From the NCBI GenBank assembly GCA_964518905.1, contig CAZFJL010000020.1, forward strand, positions 1-64,000: DNA of 64,000 bases. Reading direction: 5' to 3'. This DNA comes from RDYZ01 sp964518905 (GTDB lineage: Bacteria > Cyanobacteriota > Cyanobacteriia > Cyanobacteriales > Geitlerinemataceae). Of the stretch, positions 35,769 to 44,787 are shown piece after piece; the stretch's first letter is position 1, and each line of letters begins with the position of its first letter. Both the position numbers and the translations under genes were made by a program. Under the pieces are notes generated by a model. That model was given only the letters and a program-made list of their open reading frames with translations. It ran no database searches and had not been told where the DNA came from.

Positions 35769-36175
35769 GGCGGTGATATCAATGACAGAATCGGCAACGA
35801 CCATAGCAGGTAATGGCTTGGCCATGGCACAGTGCGCCGGTTCGGCACTTATCGCTCAACAACTCTCCTCTCTCACACTAGACCCGCTCAAATATTAACG
35901 AGAAATAATGCCTAGGCTTTCTCGATAGGTTGTTCTTATGTTTGATGAGAGCGAAGATTCATCATGATTATTAATCAATCGCAAACGCATAGGTTTGATG
36001 CAAGAAGTAGATATACGTGCTTATACGTACACCCCTAAGTATGTAGAGACATTCAGGCTGTGTTCCGCGCTTGCGTTAAGCATCAAGACAGCATCAAGAT
36101 CTGATCTCAATGTCAGCCCTGCCCAGGTCATTTAGCGATCGAAACATCAGTCGATTTACTTGGCTAGAGGCAAGA
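35769..36175. other. intergenic region between gshA and trmL
   Basis: Both flanking genes are on the minus strand, so this spacer holds the 3' end of the gshA unit and the trmL promoter. It is A/T-rich around 35930-36010. I see no hairpin with a T-tract and no credible gene. Confidence 0.4.
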
Positions 36176-37336
36176 TTAGGCTGTTGCCATCGTGCAAATT
36201 TTATGTTCGAGATCGCGCTCCTGTAGCACCATCATGCGGCTGGCGGCTTGCAGAATCTCGTGGATCGACTCGCCCCGATCGGCCTGAGCTTTCCATTGTT
36301 GGGCGGTGTTGCCGTCGCGCAGGATGTGACGCACGGGCGAGAGGAAGCAGGCGATGCCGCGTTCTCGGGCGATCGGGCGTACGGTTTCGTAAAGTTCGTT
36401 GATCCAGTCGCGAGCGATGATTTCTCGCCCGTCTTCCCAGTGGCGGAGCGTGGCGTTGAGGCTCGATCGGCTGACGCTCTGTTCGTTTTGGCGCATCAGG
36501 TCTAGCAGGTCGGTGGCTCGGCTACCGGCGGGCAGGGAGCTGCGAACGAGGGGATCGAGGCTGGGATCGTTGATCGCCTGTTGGATGCGTGATTCGAGCA
36601 GGGCGGTAATCGCGAGTAGGGCGATCGGATTGGTGACGAGGTCACAGATGCGAACTTCCAGGCGGTTGATGTCGTACGGACGGCGATCGCCGTTGGGTCG
36701 CGCTGAGATCCACAAGTGTCGGACATTCTGCATGGTTCCGAGGTCGAGCTGCTCGTTCGTCCAGCGAATGAAATGGGCGTGATCTTCAAACAGGGGCGGC
36801 GTCACGCTCGGAACTTGAGGGAAGAGCGCCCAGCGGGTCGAGTCGTACCCCGTGACGCGGCCACCGAGGAACGGCGAGGAAGCACTCAGCGCCAGCAACA
36901 GCGGCGCTTCGAGGCGCACCAAACGCAGCACGCGAATCAGCACCTCGGGATCGGGGATACCGATATTAATGTGAATGCTGGCGGTGACAACATCGGTTCC
37001 GTAGGTTTGCTCGATGTAGTCGTGGTAGGGATGGTCGGGGGTCGATCGATGAAAGCGCGTGGTGTCGCCGACGGAGAGCGTGCTACCGGGAATGAGGGTG
37101 TAGTCGCCGTCGGTTTGAGTGCGTAAATAGTTACGCAGGGCTAGCCGGGGGCGCAGCAGCTCGCAGATGAGGCGTTCGTAGCTGTGGTAAGGGTCGGTGG
37201 CGTATTCAACGTTGCGACTGTCGGGTTCGCGCATGAAGCCAGGTAAGTCGTTGGTGATGCGATCGGCTAGACCGACGATTTCCCCGTCGGTCGTCCCGGT
37301 GTACATCTCAACTTCAAAGCCTTTGGATAGCAGCAT
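36176..37336 (-). CDS. gshA: glutamate-cysteine ligase, cyanobacterial type
   Basis: This enzyme of 386 residues catalyses the first step of glutathione synthesis, ATP-dependent joining of glutamate and cysteine. It belongs to the cyanobacterial/plant-like group: MLLSKGFEVEMYTGTTDGEI at the start, FMREPDSRNVEYATDPYHSY, YTLIPGSTLSVGDT, TASIHINIGIPD and YDINRLEVRICD. The open frame extends to 37375, but the family consensus and context favour the ATG at 37336. It is divergent from an EamA transporter. Glutathione synthesis fits with the thiol-redox genes found later in the window, although these are 15 kb away. Confidence 0.94.
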   Translation of the reverse strand: MLLSKGFEVEMYTGTTDGEIVGLADRITNDLPGFMREPDSRNVEYATDPYHSYERLICELLRPRLALRNYLRTQTDGDYTLIPGSTLSVGDTTRFHRSTPDHPYHDYIEQTYGTDVVTASIHINIGIPDPEVLIRVLRLVRLEAPLLLALSASSPFLGGRVTGYDSTRWALFPQVPSVTPPLFEDHAHFIRWTNEQLDLGTMQNVRHLWISARPNGDRRPYDINRLEVRICDLVTNPIALLAITALLESRIQQAINDPSLDPLVRSSLPAGSRATDLLDLMRQNEQSVSRSSLNATLRHWEDGREIIARDWINELYETVRPIARERGIACFLSPVRHILRDGNTAQQWKAQADRGESIHEILQAASRMMVLQERDLEHKICTMATA

Positions 37337-37571
37337 AATCTTTTCGCAGCGTCGTGCGCGTCCGAACAGTGTCACCAGCTCTTCAATCCTAATTCAGGTC
37401 TGGCCGAATTCTGGTTTTGTTTGCGTGGGGTGATTTCTTTTTGTGGAGTACGGCGATCCGATCGACGAAGCCTGACCGGGCTATGCGGGGACGATCCAGT
37501 TCGATCGATCGACGTTTTTTGGATCATCGCTAGGATTATCGGATTCATCCGATCGCTTAACACCACCACAC

Positions 37572-38543
37572 ATGACCTCTCCAACGTCGAACTCTTACCC
37601 GTCCCCCTGGCGCATTCTCGCCGTGCTGGGCGTGGGGATCTGCGCTGTGGCGACGGGGGCGATTTGGACACGATTAGCGATCGCGGCGATCGACGTGAGC
37701 CTACGCCAGGAGGCAGGATTTGGGGTCAGGTTTGGCAGTTGGTTTGCGCTAGCGCGGATGGTGATGGCATCGGTGCTGTTGCTGCCCAATTGGCGCGGGC
37801 TGCGAGTCGAGTCGGCCAAGACTGGGGGACGATGGGCGATCGCGGCGGGAGCCTGTCTGGGTCTGCATTTTGCGCTGTGGCTGTCGTCGCTGTCCTACAC
37901 CTCGATCGCCGCTGCAACGGTGCTTGTGACGAGTAACCCGCTCTGGATGGTGCTGCTCTGTTGGGGACTGTTAGGCGAGCGACCCACCCGTCGTAATCTG
38001 TTGGGAATTGCGATCGCGCTCGCCGGTAGCATCGCGATCGCCTTCGCCGACACCGGCTTTAGTCCCGATGCGAATCCCGCGCTGGTTGCCCAAACGACCC
38101 AGCCGCTATTTGGCAATCTTCTCGCCTTACTCGGAGCCTGGGCGGTTTCGGCCTACCTGCTGTTGGGTCGATCCGCCCAGCATCGCGGCTTAACTCTGTC
38201 GGTATACTCGGCGATCGCCTACACCAGCGCGGCCTTATTGCTCCTACCCGTTCCCGCCCTGCTCGGCGCAAGCTATACCGATTACCCGCCCGAGGTTTTC
38301 GGCTACGTGTTGCTCAGTGCGCTGCTGCCGCAACTCGTCGGTCACACGGCGATTAACTGGTGTGTACGCTGGGTTTCGCCGACGATCGTCACGATCGCCA
38401 TCTTGGCTGAACCGATTATTTCCACGACCCTCGGGATCTGGATCTTTAGCGAAATTCCTAGCGTGAAGGTCATACTCGGCGCGATCGTGGTGTTGGTCGG
38501 GATCGCGATCGCCGTGACGAAACGCAAACCGAACCATCCCTAA
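37572..38543 (+). CDS. EamA/DMT-family membrane transporter
   Basis: This 323-residue protein has ten predicted membrane segments in two EamA halves (about residues 10-145 and 170-315), as in the drug/metabolite transporter superfamily. Characteristic stretches are ALWLSSLSYTSIAAATVLVT at the end of the first half and YVLLSALLPQLVGHTAINWC with AILAEPIISTTLGIWIFSE in the second. Family members export metabolites or import amino acids; the substrate cannot be read from the sequence. It is divergent from gshA and convergent with the yggT-like gene. Confidence 0.9.
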   Translation: MTSPTSNSYPSPWRILAVLGVGICAVATGAIWTRLAIAAIDVSLRQEAGFGVRFGSWFALARMVMASVLLLPNWRGLRVESAKTGGRWAIAAGACLGLHFALWLSSLSYTSIAAATVLVTSNPLWMVLLCWGLLGERPTRRNLLGIAIALAGSIAIAFADTGFSPDANPALVAQTTQPLFGNLLALLGAWAVSAYLLLGRSAQHRGLTLSVYSAIAYTSAALLLLPVPALLGASYTDYPPEVFGYVLLSALLPQLVGHTAINWCVRWVSPTIVTIAILAEPIISTTLGIWIFSEIPSVKVILGAIVVLVGIAIAVTKRKPNHP

Positions 38544-38647
38544 CGATTAACGATCTATTTTCGATCCGTTTCGTCTGTCGAAACTCATTACAACCCATCG
38601 AACTTGACTTGGATCGATCCAAATAATCTGAACCAATCCAAATCGAC

Positions 38648-38935
38648 CTAACGCGCCAACATCGTTAAAATTCCCTGCTGACCGAGCAGAACCTCACGAA
38701 TCAAACTAAACAACCCCACCCAAATAATCGGCGAAATATCCACCCCACCCAGAGGCGGGATGAGTTTTCGGGTTGGCGCGAGAAACGGCTCCGTGGGGAC
38801 GATCGCCAGACTAAACGGCATCTTTTCCATTTCCACTTGGGGATACCAGGTCAAAACAATGCGGAAGATGAACAGTAGCGTCATCAGCGTGAGCACGAGA
38901 CCCAGGGCAAGATTGGCAATAGTAAGGGGCGTCAT
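38648..38935 (-). CDS. YggT/Ycf19-family membrane protein
   Basis: This is a 95-residue protein with two hydrophobic segments (about 5-25 and 65-85) and the YggT pattern RIVLTWYPQVEMEKMPFSLA followed by EPFLAPTRKLIPPLGGVDIS. YggT proteins are implicated in osmotic tolerance in bacteria and, in plastids and cyanobacteria, in nucleoid and membrane organisation. The molecular activity is unknown. It is next to psbX on the opposite strand. Confidence 0.92.
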   Translation of the reverse strand: MTPLTIANLALGLVLTLMTLLFIFRIVLTWYPQVEMEKMPFSLAIVPTEPFLAPTRKLIPPLGGVDISPIIWVGLFSLIREVLLGQQGILTMLAR

Positions 38936-39173
38936 GGGAAATACGGTAGGACTTTTGGCGTCTTAAAAAGGAGGTTGGCGGTGTTGATCGATGTTCTGTT
39001 CTACGGTCTGCCGCGATCGATCCTTAATTTAACCTGAGTTCGGGATCAGGTTAAATCGCGAATACGATCCCAGGGGTTCATCCTGCCAAAATCAGTCTCT
39101 TTCCAATGGGGTCGCAACTCGCTAAACTAATTGGAACAAATCTAGCCAAACGCCCTCAGAGGTTCCAGGTTTT

Positions 39174-39290
39174 ATGACTCCGTCTTTAGCAAATTTTTTC
39201 TACAGCTTGCTTGCTGGTACTCTAATCGTCGTGATCCCCGCCACGATCGGTCTCCTGTTCATCAGCCAACGCGACAAAATCCGTCGTTAA
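39174..39290 (+). CDS. psbX: photosystem II reaction centre protein PsbX
   Basis: This is a 38-residue single-span thylakoid membrane protein, reading MTPSLANFFYSLLAGTLIVV and then PATIGLLFISQRDKIRR. This is a clear match to PsbX, which sits at the edge of photosystem II near cytochrome b559 and influences quinone turnover. The ATG follows an AGAGG motif about 10 bases upstream. It is easily missed because of its size. The ycf66 gene follows, a linkage known in cyanobacteria, though separated here by 327 bases. Confidence 0.96.
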   Translation: MTPSLANFFYSLLAGTLIVVIPATIGLLFISQRDKIRR

Positions 39291-39617
39291 TCGAGCTGTT
39301 AACGGACTGTTAATCTATACGTCGATGCTCTAGCCCGATCTCTGGTCACCGTCGGCCTTACGTGTCACCTCTGATCTTGCTTGAGTCTTGAATTATTAAC
39401 AAAAAAGCTTTAAAAATGGCGCGGCAGAGGGCGATATTCGTCCATCAGTCGCGCCGTTTCCCGTATTTTTATCGTGTCTGATCATTTCTGATGCTACGTT
39501 GCGATCGGCGTTCCGCACGCCTCGCCAAGTCAAATCTCAGTACGCCACTCCTCAACATTCTCTCAAAACCGAACCACCGGAACTCGCTTAAGATGGGGGA
39601 TGGAGTCGGAGAAAGTC
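39291..39617. other. spacer between psbX and ycf66 with a possible terminator
   Basis: At about 39413-39459 a stem (AATGGCGCG with CGCGCCGTT, one wobble pair) is followed by TTTCCCGTATTTTTATCG. This could terminate psbX transcription. I see nothing else in the spacer. Confidence 0.4.
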
Positions 39618-40808
39618 ATGCCCAACCTCGAATTGCTCTGGAACGGAACCTCGCTTCCGGCGCTAACCCTCACACTACTATTCCCCTCGGCCCCGCCTGT
39701 ACTAGCGCAATTTGCCTACGGATTCGGTGTCGGTAGCCTGTTGGGAGTCGGCCTCGTCTTTTGCGGACTGGCGCTGTATTTGCTGCGATCGATGCGTCCC
39801 AATCTGGCACGCGATCACGATATTTTCTTTGCGGCGGTCTCCCTGCTGTGCGGCGGTATCCTCTTTTTTCAAGGTTGGCGACTAGACCCGATTCTCCAGT
39901 TCGGTCAGTTCTTGATGACCGGGTCGGCGATTTTCTTTGCGGTCGAAAGCATTCGCTTACGCGGTGTCGTCACCCAGCAAGCCAAGCGCAGCACGCCGAT
40001 CGTCGATGACGATCGCCCGGTCAGCTCGAACTACCGCACCTACGACGCCGAACTCGAAGAAATCGAACCCTACGAAGCGCCACCCTCGCAGCCCCTACGA
40101 CGCATTGCAGGCAGCCGAGACGGACGCCGAACCACACGACCCGCACGCGAGACCGGTGCAGGCTATGACGACAGCGATCGTCGTCCGCGATCGACTCGCC
40201 CGGACAACCGAGCCGCTGACCCGCGAGCAACCGGTAGCCGTCCGCGTCGTCGTCCCGATGCCGCCCGCGACCTCAATTTGCGCTACGATGCCGCGCCGGA
40301 TGATGACTACGGCGACGATTACGGCGGTGGACGCAGCCCACGATCGGGCGATCGACCCGCACGTCGTCCCGGCTCGCGACCCGGACGCCCAGCACGACCT
40401 ACCGGCGAAATGGAAGCGACCCTAGAGGGCTACGACACCTACACGCCGCCCGCCAGCGATCGACCTTCTCCGCCTGAATCCCCGTATCGTGATCCGAGCG
40501 AATCCCGTGCTGTCCGGAGCCCCCGCCCGAGTGACGATCGCCTCAATTACGATGATGACTATGGGTCAGACTATGACGAAAGTCGTCGTGATCCCTACGG
40601 CGAAGAACCGCCAACCCGTCGCCCTAACGGTGGTGTAGACGTGCGGGATGAGCGATCGAACGCTGGAACCGCAAACGCGCCTAATGATGATTACGCTGAG
40701 TTTTATCGTGATGACGACGACTACGACACGCCGCGTACGGCCTCGGGTTCCGCCTCGGGTTCGACACCTAGCGGATCGTCAACGGGCGATCCAGACTATG
40801 ACGTTTAG
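39618..40808 (+). CDS. ycf66: Ycf66-family membrane protein with long disordered tail
   Basis: This is a protein of about 396 residues. The first about 120 residues match Ycf66: several membrane spans with GFGVGSLLGVGLVFCGLALY and MTGSAIFFAVESIRLRG. The remaining about 275 residues are low-complexity, rich in Arg, Asp, Tyr and Pro (DRRPRSTRPDNRAAD; YGDDYGGGRSPRSGDRPARR) and certainly disordered. Function is unknown; it is conserved in cyanobacteria and some plastids and often linked to psbX. An ATG at 39600 is in frame, but GGAG lies 9-12 bases before the ATG at 39618. Confidence 0.88.
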   Translation: MPNLELLWNGTSLPALTLTLLFPSAPPVLAQFAYGFGVGSLLGVGLVFCGLALYLLRSMRPNLARDHDIFFAAVSLLCGGILFFQGWRLDPILQFGQFLMTGSAIFFAVESIRLRGVVTQQAKRSTPIVDDDRPVSSNYRTYDAELEEIEPYEAPPSQPLRRIAGSRDGRRTTRPARETGAGYDDSDRRPRSTRPDNRAADPRATGSRPRRRPDAARDLNLRYDAAPDDDYGDDYGGGRSPRSGDRPARRPGSRPGRPARPTGEMEATLEGYDTYTPPASDRPSPPESPYRDPSESRAVRSPRPSDDRLNYDDDYGSDYDESRRDPYGEEPPTRRPNGGVDVRDERSNAGTANAPNDDYAEFYRDDDDYDTPRTASGSASGSTPSGSSTGDPDYDV

Positions 40809-40823
40809 CGCTGTGGGCATTCG

Positions 40824-41408
40824 GTGAAGTTGAGTTTGAGCGATCGCCCGCAAACCCATTTCCTGCGGCCACGGACACTTCGCCGCTATACGCCTTTGGT
40901 TGCGCTGAAGCATCTGCTGGCCGCGATCGCGATCGCCACCCTGTCCGCCTGCTCATCGACGAATACGCCCCTCACATCCAGCGCCCTCAACAGTCCCTTT
41001 GCGGACTCTCAGCCCGCCCTCAGCGGCAACGGGCGCTATCTCGCGTTCGTGAGCAATCGCGGCGGTTCGAGCAAAATTGCACTGTACGATCTGCGTGCCA
41101 AACGTTTGGTGGAACTGCCGTCGCTCGATCGCGGTGATGCGATCGCCGAGACGCCCAGCTTGAGCTATACCGGACGCTATATCGTCTATGTGGCGAGCGA
41201 TCGCGGTCGGCCTGAGATCGAGCTATACGATCGCATCTCGCGGCGAATTCAGGTATTGACCAACGGATATCGCGGCTGGGTGCGTAATCCGAATATTAGT
41301 GCGGACGGGCGTTATGTGGTGTTTGAGACCGGGCGGCGAGGGCAGTGGGATATCGAAGTATTGGATCGGGGGCCTGGGATTGAGTTGGATCGCGCCGATG
41401 GTAGCTAG
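40824..41408 (+). CDS. TolB-like beta-propeller lipoprotein, paralogue 1
   Basis: This is a 194-residue protein. After a basic leader comes a hydrophobic segment and a lipobox, LLAAIAIATLSAC, which predicts lipid attachment to the Cys and location in the outer envelope or periplasm. The mature part has three WD40-like PD40 repeats, seen as GNGRYLAFVSNRGGSSKIAL, YTGRYIVYVASDRGRPEIEL and ADGRYVVFETGRRGQWDIEV, so about half of a six-bladed TolB propeller. The start is GTG, 15 bases after ycf66. It overlaps by 11 bases a paralogue with the same layout. Confidence 0.82.
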   Translation: MKLSLSDRPQTHFLRPRTLRRYTPLVALKHLLAAIAIATLSACSSTNTPLTSSALNSPFADSQPALSGNGRYLAFVSNRGGSSKIALYDLRAKRLVELPSLDRGDAIAETPSLSYTGRYIVYVASDRGRPEIELYDRISRRIQVLTNGYRGWVRNPNISADGRYVVFETGRRGQWDIEVLDRGPGIELDRADGS

Positions 41409-41967
41409 ATCGATGCAATGCAGGCTCAGACCACGACAATACACGCCGATCGGCACGCTCATTTTGGTCACGATCGCCGGACTCATCGGCGGCTGCACGC
41501 CCTATCCCCGCATCATCGAATCCGCCTTTGATCCCGGTGGCCGCAGTCTCAATTCGCCGTTTAATGAGCGATCGCCTGATATCGCCGGTCGCTATATCGT
41601 CTTTGTCTCCGAGCGCCAACGCCGCCAAAATATTTACCTGTACGATCTACAAACAAACCAGACGATCGACCTCCCCGGCCTGAATACGCTCACGACCCTA
41701 GCGTCAGATCCCGACGTCTCCCGCGACGGGCGGTATATCGTCTTTGTCGGGAATCGTCAGGATCGATCGGGTATTTATCTCTACGATCGGCAAACCCGAC
41801 AGGTTCGCGAAATTGCGGCCAATTTGCGAGCCAGCGTTCGCAATCCGACGATTAGCGCCGATAGTTTGCGAATTGCCTTCGAGGCGTCGATCAACGGTCA
41901 GTGGGATATTTTGGTCTATACCCGTTCTGGGCAGGCGATCGAGGTTCCGAACCTACCGCCGCTTTAG
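41398..41967 (+). CDS. TolB-like beta-propeller lipoprotein, paralogue 2
   Basis: This is a protein of about 189 residues with lipobox ILVTIAGLIGGC followed, like its neighbour, by LNSPFNERSPDIAGRYIVF. Three PD40 repeats are visible (GRYIVFVSERQRRQNIYLYD, GRYIVFVGNRQDRSGIYLYD and the last one at about residue 155). The start is either the ATG at 41398, overlapping the previous gene, or the ATG at 41413. An open frame exists further upstream to 41299 but lies inside paralogue 1. The pair arose by duplication and probably works together. Confidence 0.82.
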   Translation: MVARSMQCRLRPRQYTPIGTLILVTIAGLIGGCTPYPRIIESAFDPGGRSLNSPFNERSPDIAGRYIVFVSERQRRQNIYLYDLQTNQTIDLPGLNTLTTLASDPDVSRDGRYIVFVGNRQDRSGIYLYDRQTRQVREIAANLRASVRNPTISADSLRIAFEASINGQWDILVYTRSGQAIEVPNLPPL

Positions 41968-42064
41968 CTTTTCGGCTGGCTCCTAACCTAAAATTTTGCG
42001 GTCTCCGCCCTGCTTCCCGTACTTTTTTCCATCACTTAACGCGCTCGTTCGAGGTGCTTGCACG

Positions 42065-43606
42065 ATGCCTACTCGCTCTTCTCTGTCCGTATGGGTTCAA
42101 TCTTCGCGCCGTATGCGTGTGGGCGCGATCGCCTTATCCATGACCCTCGGTTTACCGACCCTCTCCCCCACCCTGGCCGCAACCCAACCGAACCGGATAA
42201 GCATCACCAAACACACCAGCTCGAATTCAAAACATGTAACTACCCCAGCCCAAACCACAGCCTTAAAACCGTCGGTCATCGCCCAGGGCAGCGATGAAGA
42301 CATCAATGTGCGCGTTTACGAAACGGCTAGCCCCGCCGTCGTGGCGATCGATGTGGGCAACGGCTCTGGTTCCGGCAGCATCCTCACCTCCGACGGCCTC
42401 GTCTTGACGAACTCTCACGTCGTCGAACGCGCCACCGGCCCCGTCACCGTCATGCTCACCGATGGCCGCGAACTCCTCGCCGATGTCGTCGGTTTCGACC
42501 CGACCGGGCGCGACCTGGCCGCCGTGCAAATTCGCAACGTGAGCAACCTGCCAACCATTCGGCGCGGACGAAACCCGGTACGGGTGGGGCAGCGTGCCTT
42601 TGCGATCGGTAGCCCGTTCGGGTTTTCCAATACGTTTACGATCGGCATCGTCAGCCGCATCGACCCCGACGACGGCACGATCCAAACCGATGCGGCGATC
42701 AACCCCGGCAATTCCGGCGGGCCGCTGCTCAACTCCAACGCCGAACTCGTCGGGGTCAATACCGCGATCTACACCACCGGCGAAAATGCAGGCAATATCG
42801 GTATCGGCTTTGCGATTCCCATTGACCACGTCGAATCGTTTCTCACCGCGCTGACTGCCGGTGATGTCCCCGTTGCCGCCGTTCGCACTGGCCTCCCCGC
42901 ACTAACGCCCCTCGACACGCGCCTCGATGCTCCGCCCATCCTCGGCAGCCTGACCGAGGGAGATAATATTTTGCCCAGCGATCGCAGCTTCTTTGATGCC
43001 TATCGCTTTAGTGGTCGCGCCGGTCAGTCCGTCTCGCTAGCGATGACGAGCCAAGATTTTGATTCGTATCTGATTTTGCTCGATGAAGATGGAAACAGTG
43101 TGACCTTTGATGACGATAGCGGTGGCGGCTACGATGCTTTAATCCAGACCACTTTACCGACCTCGGGGGATTACCTGCTGCTGGCGAATACCTACGAAAG
43201 CGGACAGTCTGGATCTTACCGATTGCAGCTTTCGAGCGGCACGGGGGGCGCGGCAGTGACACCGCCGTCATCGTCTGGATCGCTCAACATTCAGCGCAGC
43301 GGCTCGCTCCAGGACAGCGATAATGTTTTGCCCAGCGATGGCAGTTTGTTCGATGCCTACGAGTTTTCAGGACGTGCGGGTCAGACGGTGGAGATTCGAC
43401 TGGCAAGTTCTGAGTTCGATACGTATTTAATTTTGGTGGACGGGTCGGGTGCGGCGATCGATCAAAATGATGATGCGTCGAATAGCACGACGAATTCATT
43501 TTTACGGGTCACCCTGCCCCAAACGGGACGCTACAGCGTTTACGTCAATTCCTACGATGCCAGCGGTCGCGGCAATTACAACCTCGTCATCCGCGAGGTC
43601 AATTAA
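42065..43606 (+). CDS. HtrA-like trypsin-family protease with two C-terminal PPC domains
   Basis: This is a protein of about 513 residues with an N-terminal signal region (MRVGAIALSMTLGLPTLSPT near residue 20-40, ending LAA). The chymotrypsin-fold domain (about 85-270) has the full triad: His118 in TNSHVV, Asp150 in GRDLAAVQ and Ser217 in NPGNSGGPL. In place of PDZ domains it has two pre-peptidase C-terminal (PPC) beta domains at about 293-392 and 412-512, related to each other (DNILPSDRSFFDAYRFSGRA and DNVLPSDGSLFDAYEFSGRA). PPC domains occur in secreted proteases. It is likely periplasmic or extracellular. It lies about 100 bases after the TolB-like pair on the same strand. Confidence 0.9.
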   Translation: MPTRSSLSVWVQSSRRMRVGAIALSMTLGLPTLSPTLAATQPNRISITKHTSSNSKHVTTPAQTTALKPSVIAQGSDEDINVRVYETASPAVVAIDVGNGSGSGSILTSDGLVLTNSHVVERATGPVTVMLTDGRELLADVVGFDPTGRDLAAVQIRNVSNLPTIRRGRNPVRVGQRAFAIGSPFGFSNTFTIGIVSRIDPDDGTIQTDAAINPGNSGGPLLNSNAELVGVNTAIYTTGENAGNIGIGFAIPIDHVESFLTALTAGDVPVAAVRTGLPALTPLDTRLDAPPILGSLTEGDNILPSDRSFFDAYRFSGRAGQSVSLAMTSQDFDSYLILLDEDGNSVTFDDDSGGGYDALIQTTLPTSGDYLLLANTYESGQSGSYRLQLSSGTGGAAVTPPSSSGSLNIQRSGSLQDSDNVLPSDGSLFDAYEFSGRAGQTVEIRLASSEFDTYLILVDGSGAAIDQNDDASNSTTNSFLRVTLPQTGRYSVYVNSYDASGRGNYNLVIREVN

Positions 43607-43608
43607 GG

Positions 43609-43704
43609 CGTAGGGTGGGCACTGCCCACCACGATCAATGCGTGGCGAGGTCTCATCAATGTTATGGGCGAATTTCGATGATGGTGGGCAATGCCCACCC
43701 TACG
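43609..43704. repeat. GGTGGGCA-type palindromic repeat, copy 4
   Basis: CGTAGGGTGGGCACTGCCCACC at the left is complementary to GGTGGGCAATGCCCACCCTACG at the right. It lies between the convergent ends of the protease gene (43606) and the TPR gene (43738), where it could also serve as a bidirectional terminator. Confidence 0.85.
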
Positions 43705-43737
43705 CAACGACGGTGAAGCTGCTTCGCATAAATCCGT

Positions 43738-44787
43738 CTATTGCCAGCGATCGCGCAGCATCTGGGCGTTCTGATACCACTCAACGTTACCCGTTTGGTT
43801 GTAGAGGTCGATCGCCTGATCGAGGTCGGCGAGCGCTGCGGTGCGATCACCGAGGAATATTTGTGCTAAAGCTCGACCGTATAAAACGTCGGCATGGTGG
43901 GCTTTCTCGGGGGCGAGACCCGGGCTGTCAATCCCTAGGGCAGCAGTGTAGTCCGTGACGGCGCGGTGATAGTTGCCGAGCTGATAGTAGATGTTGGCGC
44001 GATTGTAGTGGGCTTGCTCCAGGATTGGACTCGGAGCTGGACGAGCTCGATCGAGATCGATCGCGGTGCTGTAGTCGTCGATCGCATCGGCAAAGTTTTC
44101 GAGATAAACCTGAGTGCTGCCGCGATTGTTGTACGCCTGGACGTAGTCTGGATCGTGGGAAATCGCCTGATTGAAATCGTCGATCGCGCTGTAGTAGCGA
44201 CCGAGCGAAAGGTTGGCGTTGCCGCGATTGTAGTAGGCCAGAGCCATACGACTGTAGTTATTCTGGATCGCATCGGAAAAATCGGCGATCGCCTCGTCGT
44301 AGCGACCCATTTCCAGATACGTATTGCCTCGGTTGTAATAAATCAAGCCGAGATCGGGATGGTCGTGATTCAGCGCTTCGGAAAAATCCGCGATCGCTTC
44401 GGGATACTGCCTGAGATCGGCGTGTGCATTCGCTCGATTGTTATACGCCTCGGCATAGCTCGGGTCTAGGCTCAGAACTCGCGAATAATAGGACAGCGCC
44501 GACTGAAGACTGCCGTGTTCAAAATAGTAGTACGCACGCTCAAAGTAGTCGTCAGTGGCAAGCTGGGCGATCTGGGGCGGCTGAAGGGCAGGACGCGCAA
44601 CGATGTCGCGAGCATACGTCGGCGAGGCTAGAGCCATCGCCGCAAACACGACGCCGATCGTGCTCAAACCGTGCTGGAGCGTCTGGGCGATCGAGAGCGA
44701 TCGGGGCTTAGAGCAACGAAAATGTTTGAAGCGCGTGAATGGGTTTACGCTCTGTTGGCGAAAGATATTAAGCACCGCGACGACCAA
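43738..44787 (-). CDS. exported tetratricopeptide-repeat protein
   Basis: This is a protein of up to 349 residues with a basic leader and a signal-like segment LSTIGVVFAAMALASPTYA ending about residue 59. Seven or so TPR units follow (AEAYNNRANAHADLRQYPEA, YNRGNTYLEMGRYDEAIADF, YNRGNANLSLGRYYSAIDDF, and so on). The YNRG pattern is common in cyanobacterial TPR proteins. The start at a TTG is the longest option; a GTG at 44775 or a later one is possible because no clear ribosome-binding site is visible. No specific partner is known. Confidence 0.82.
   Translation of the reverse strand: MVVAVLNIFRQQSVNPFTRFKHFRCSKPRSLSIAQTLQHGLSTIGVVFAAMALASPTYARDIVARPALQPPQIAQLATDDYFERAYYYFEHGSLQSALSYYSRVLSLDPSYAEAYNNRANAHADLRQYPEAIADFSEALNHDHPDLGLIYYNRGNTYLEMGRYDEAIADFSDAIQNNYSRMALAYYNRGNANLSLGRYYSAIDDFNQAISHDPDYVQAYNNRGSTQVYLENFADAIDDYSTAIDLDRARPAPSPILEQAHYNRANIYYQLGNYHRAVTDYTAALGIDSPGLAPEKAHHADVLYGRALAQIFLGDRTAALADLDQAIDLYNQTGNVEWYQNAQMLRDRWQ

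Noticed and set aside
42263..42829. 188-codon frame antisense to the protease gene
   Set aside because: Shadow of the conserved catalytic domain; no start signal or motif.
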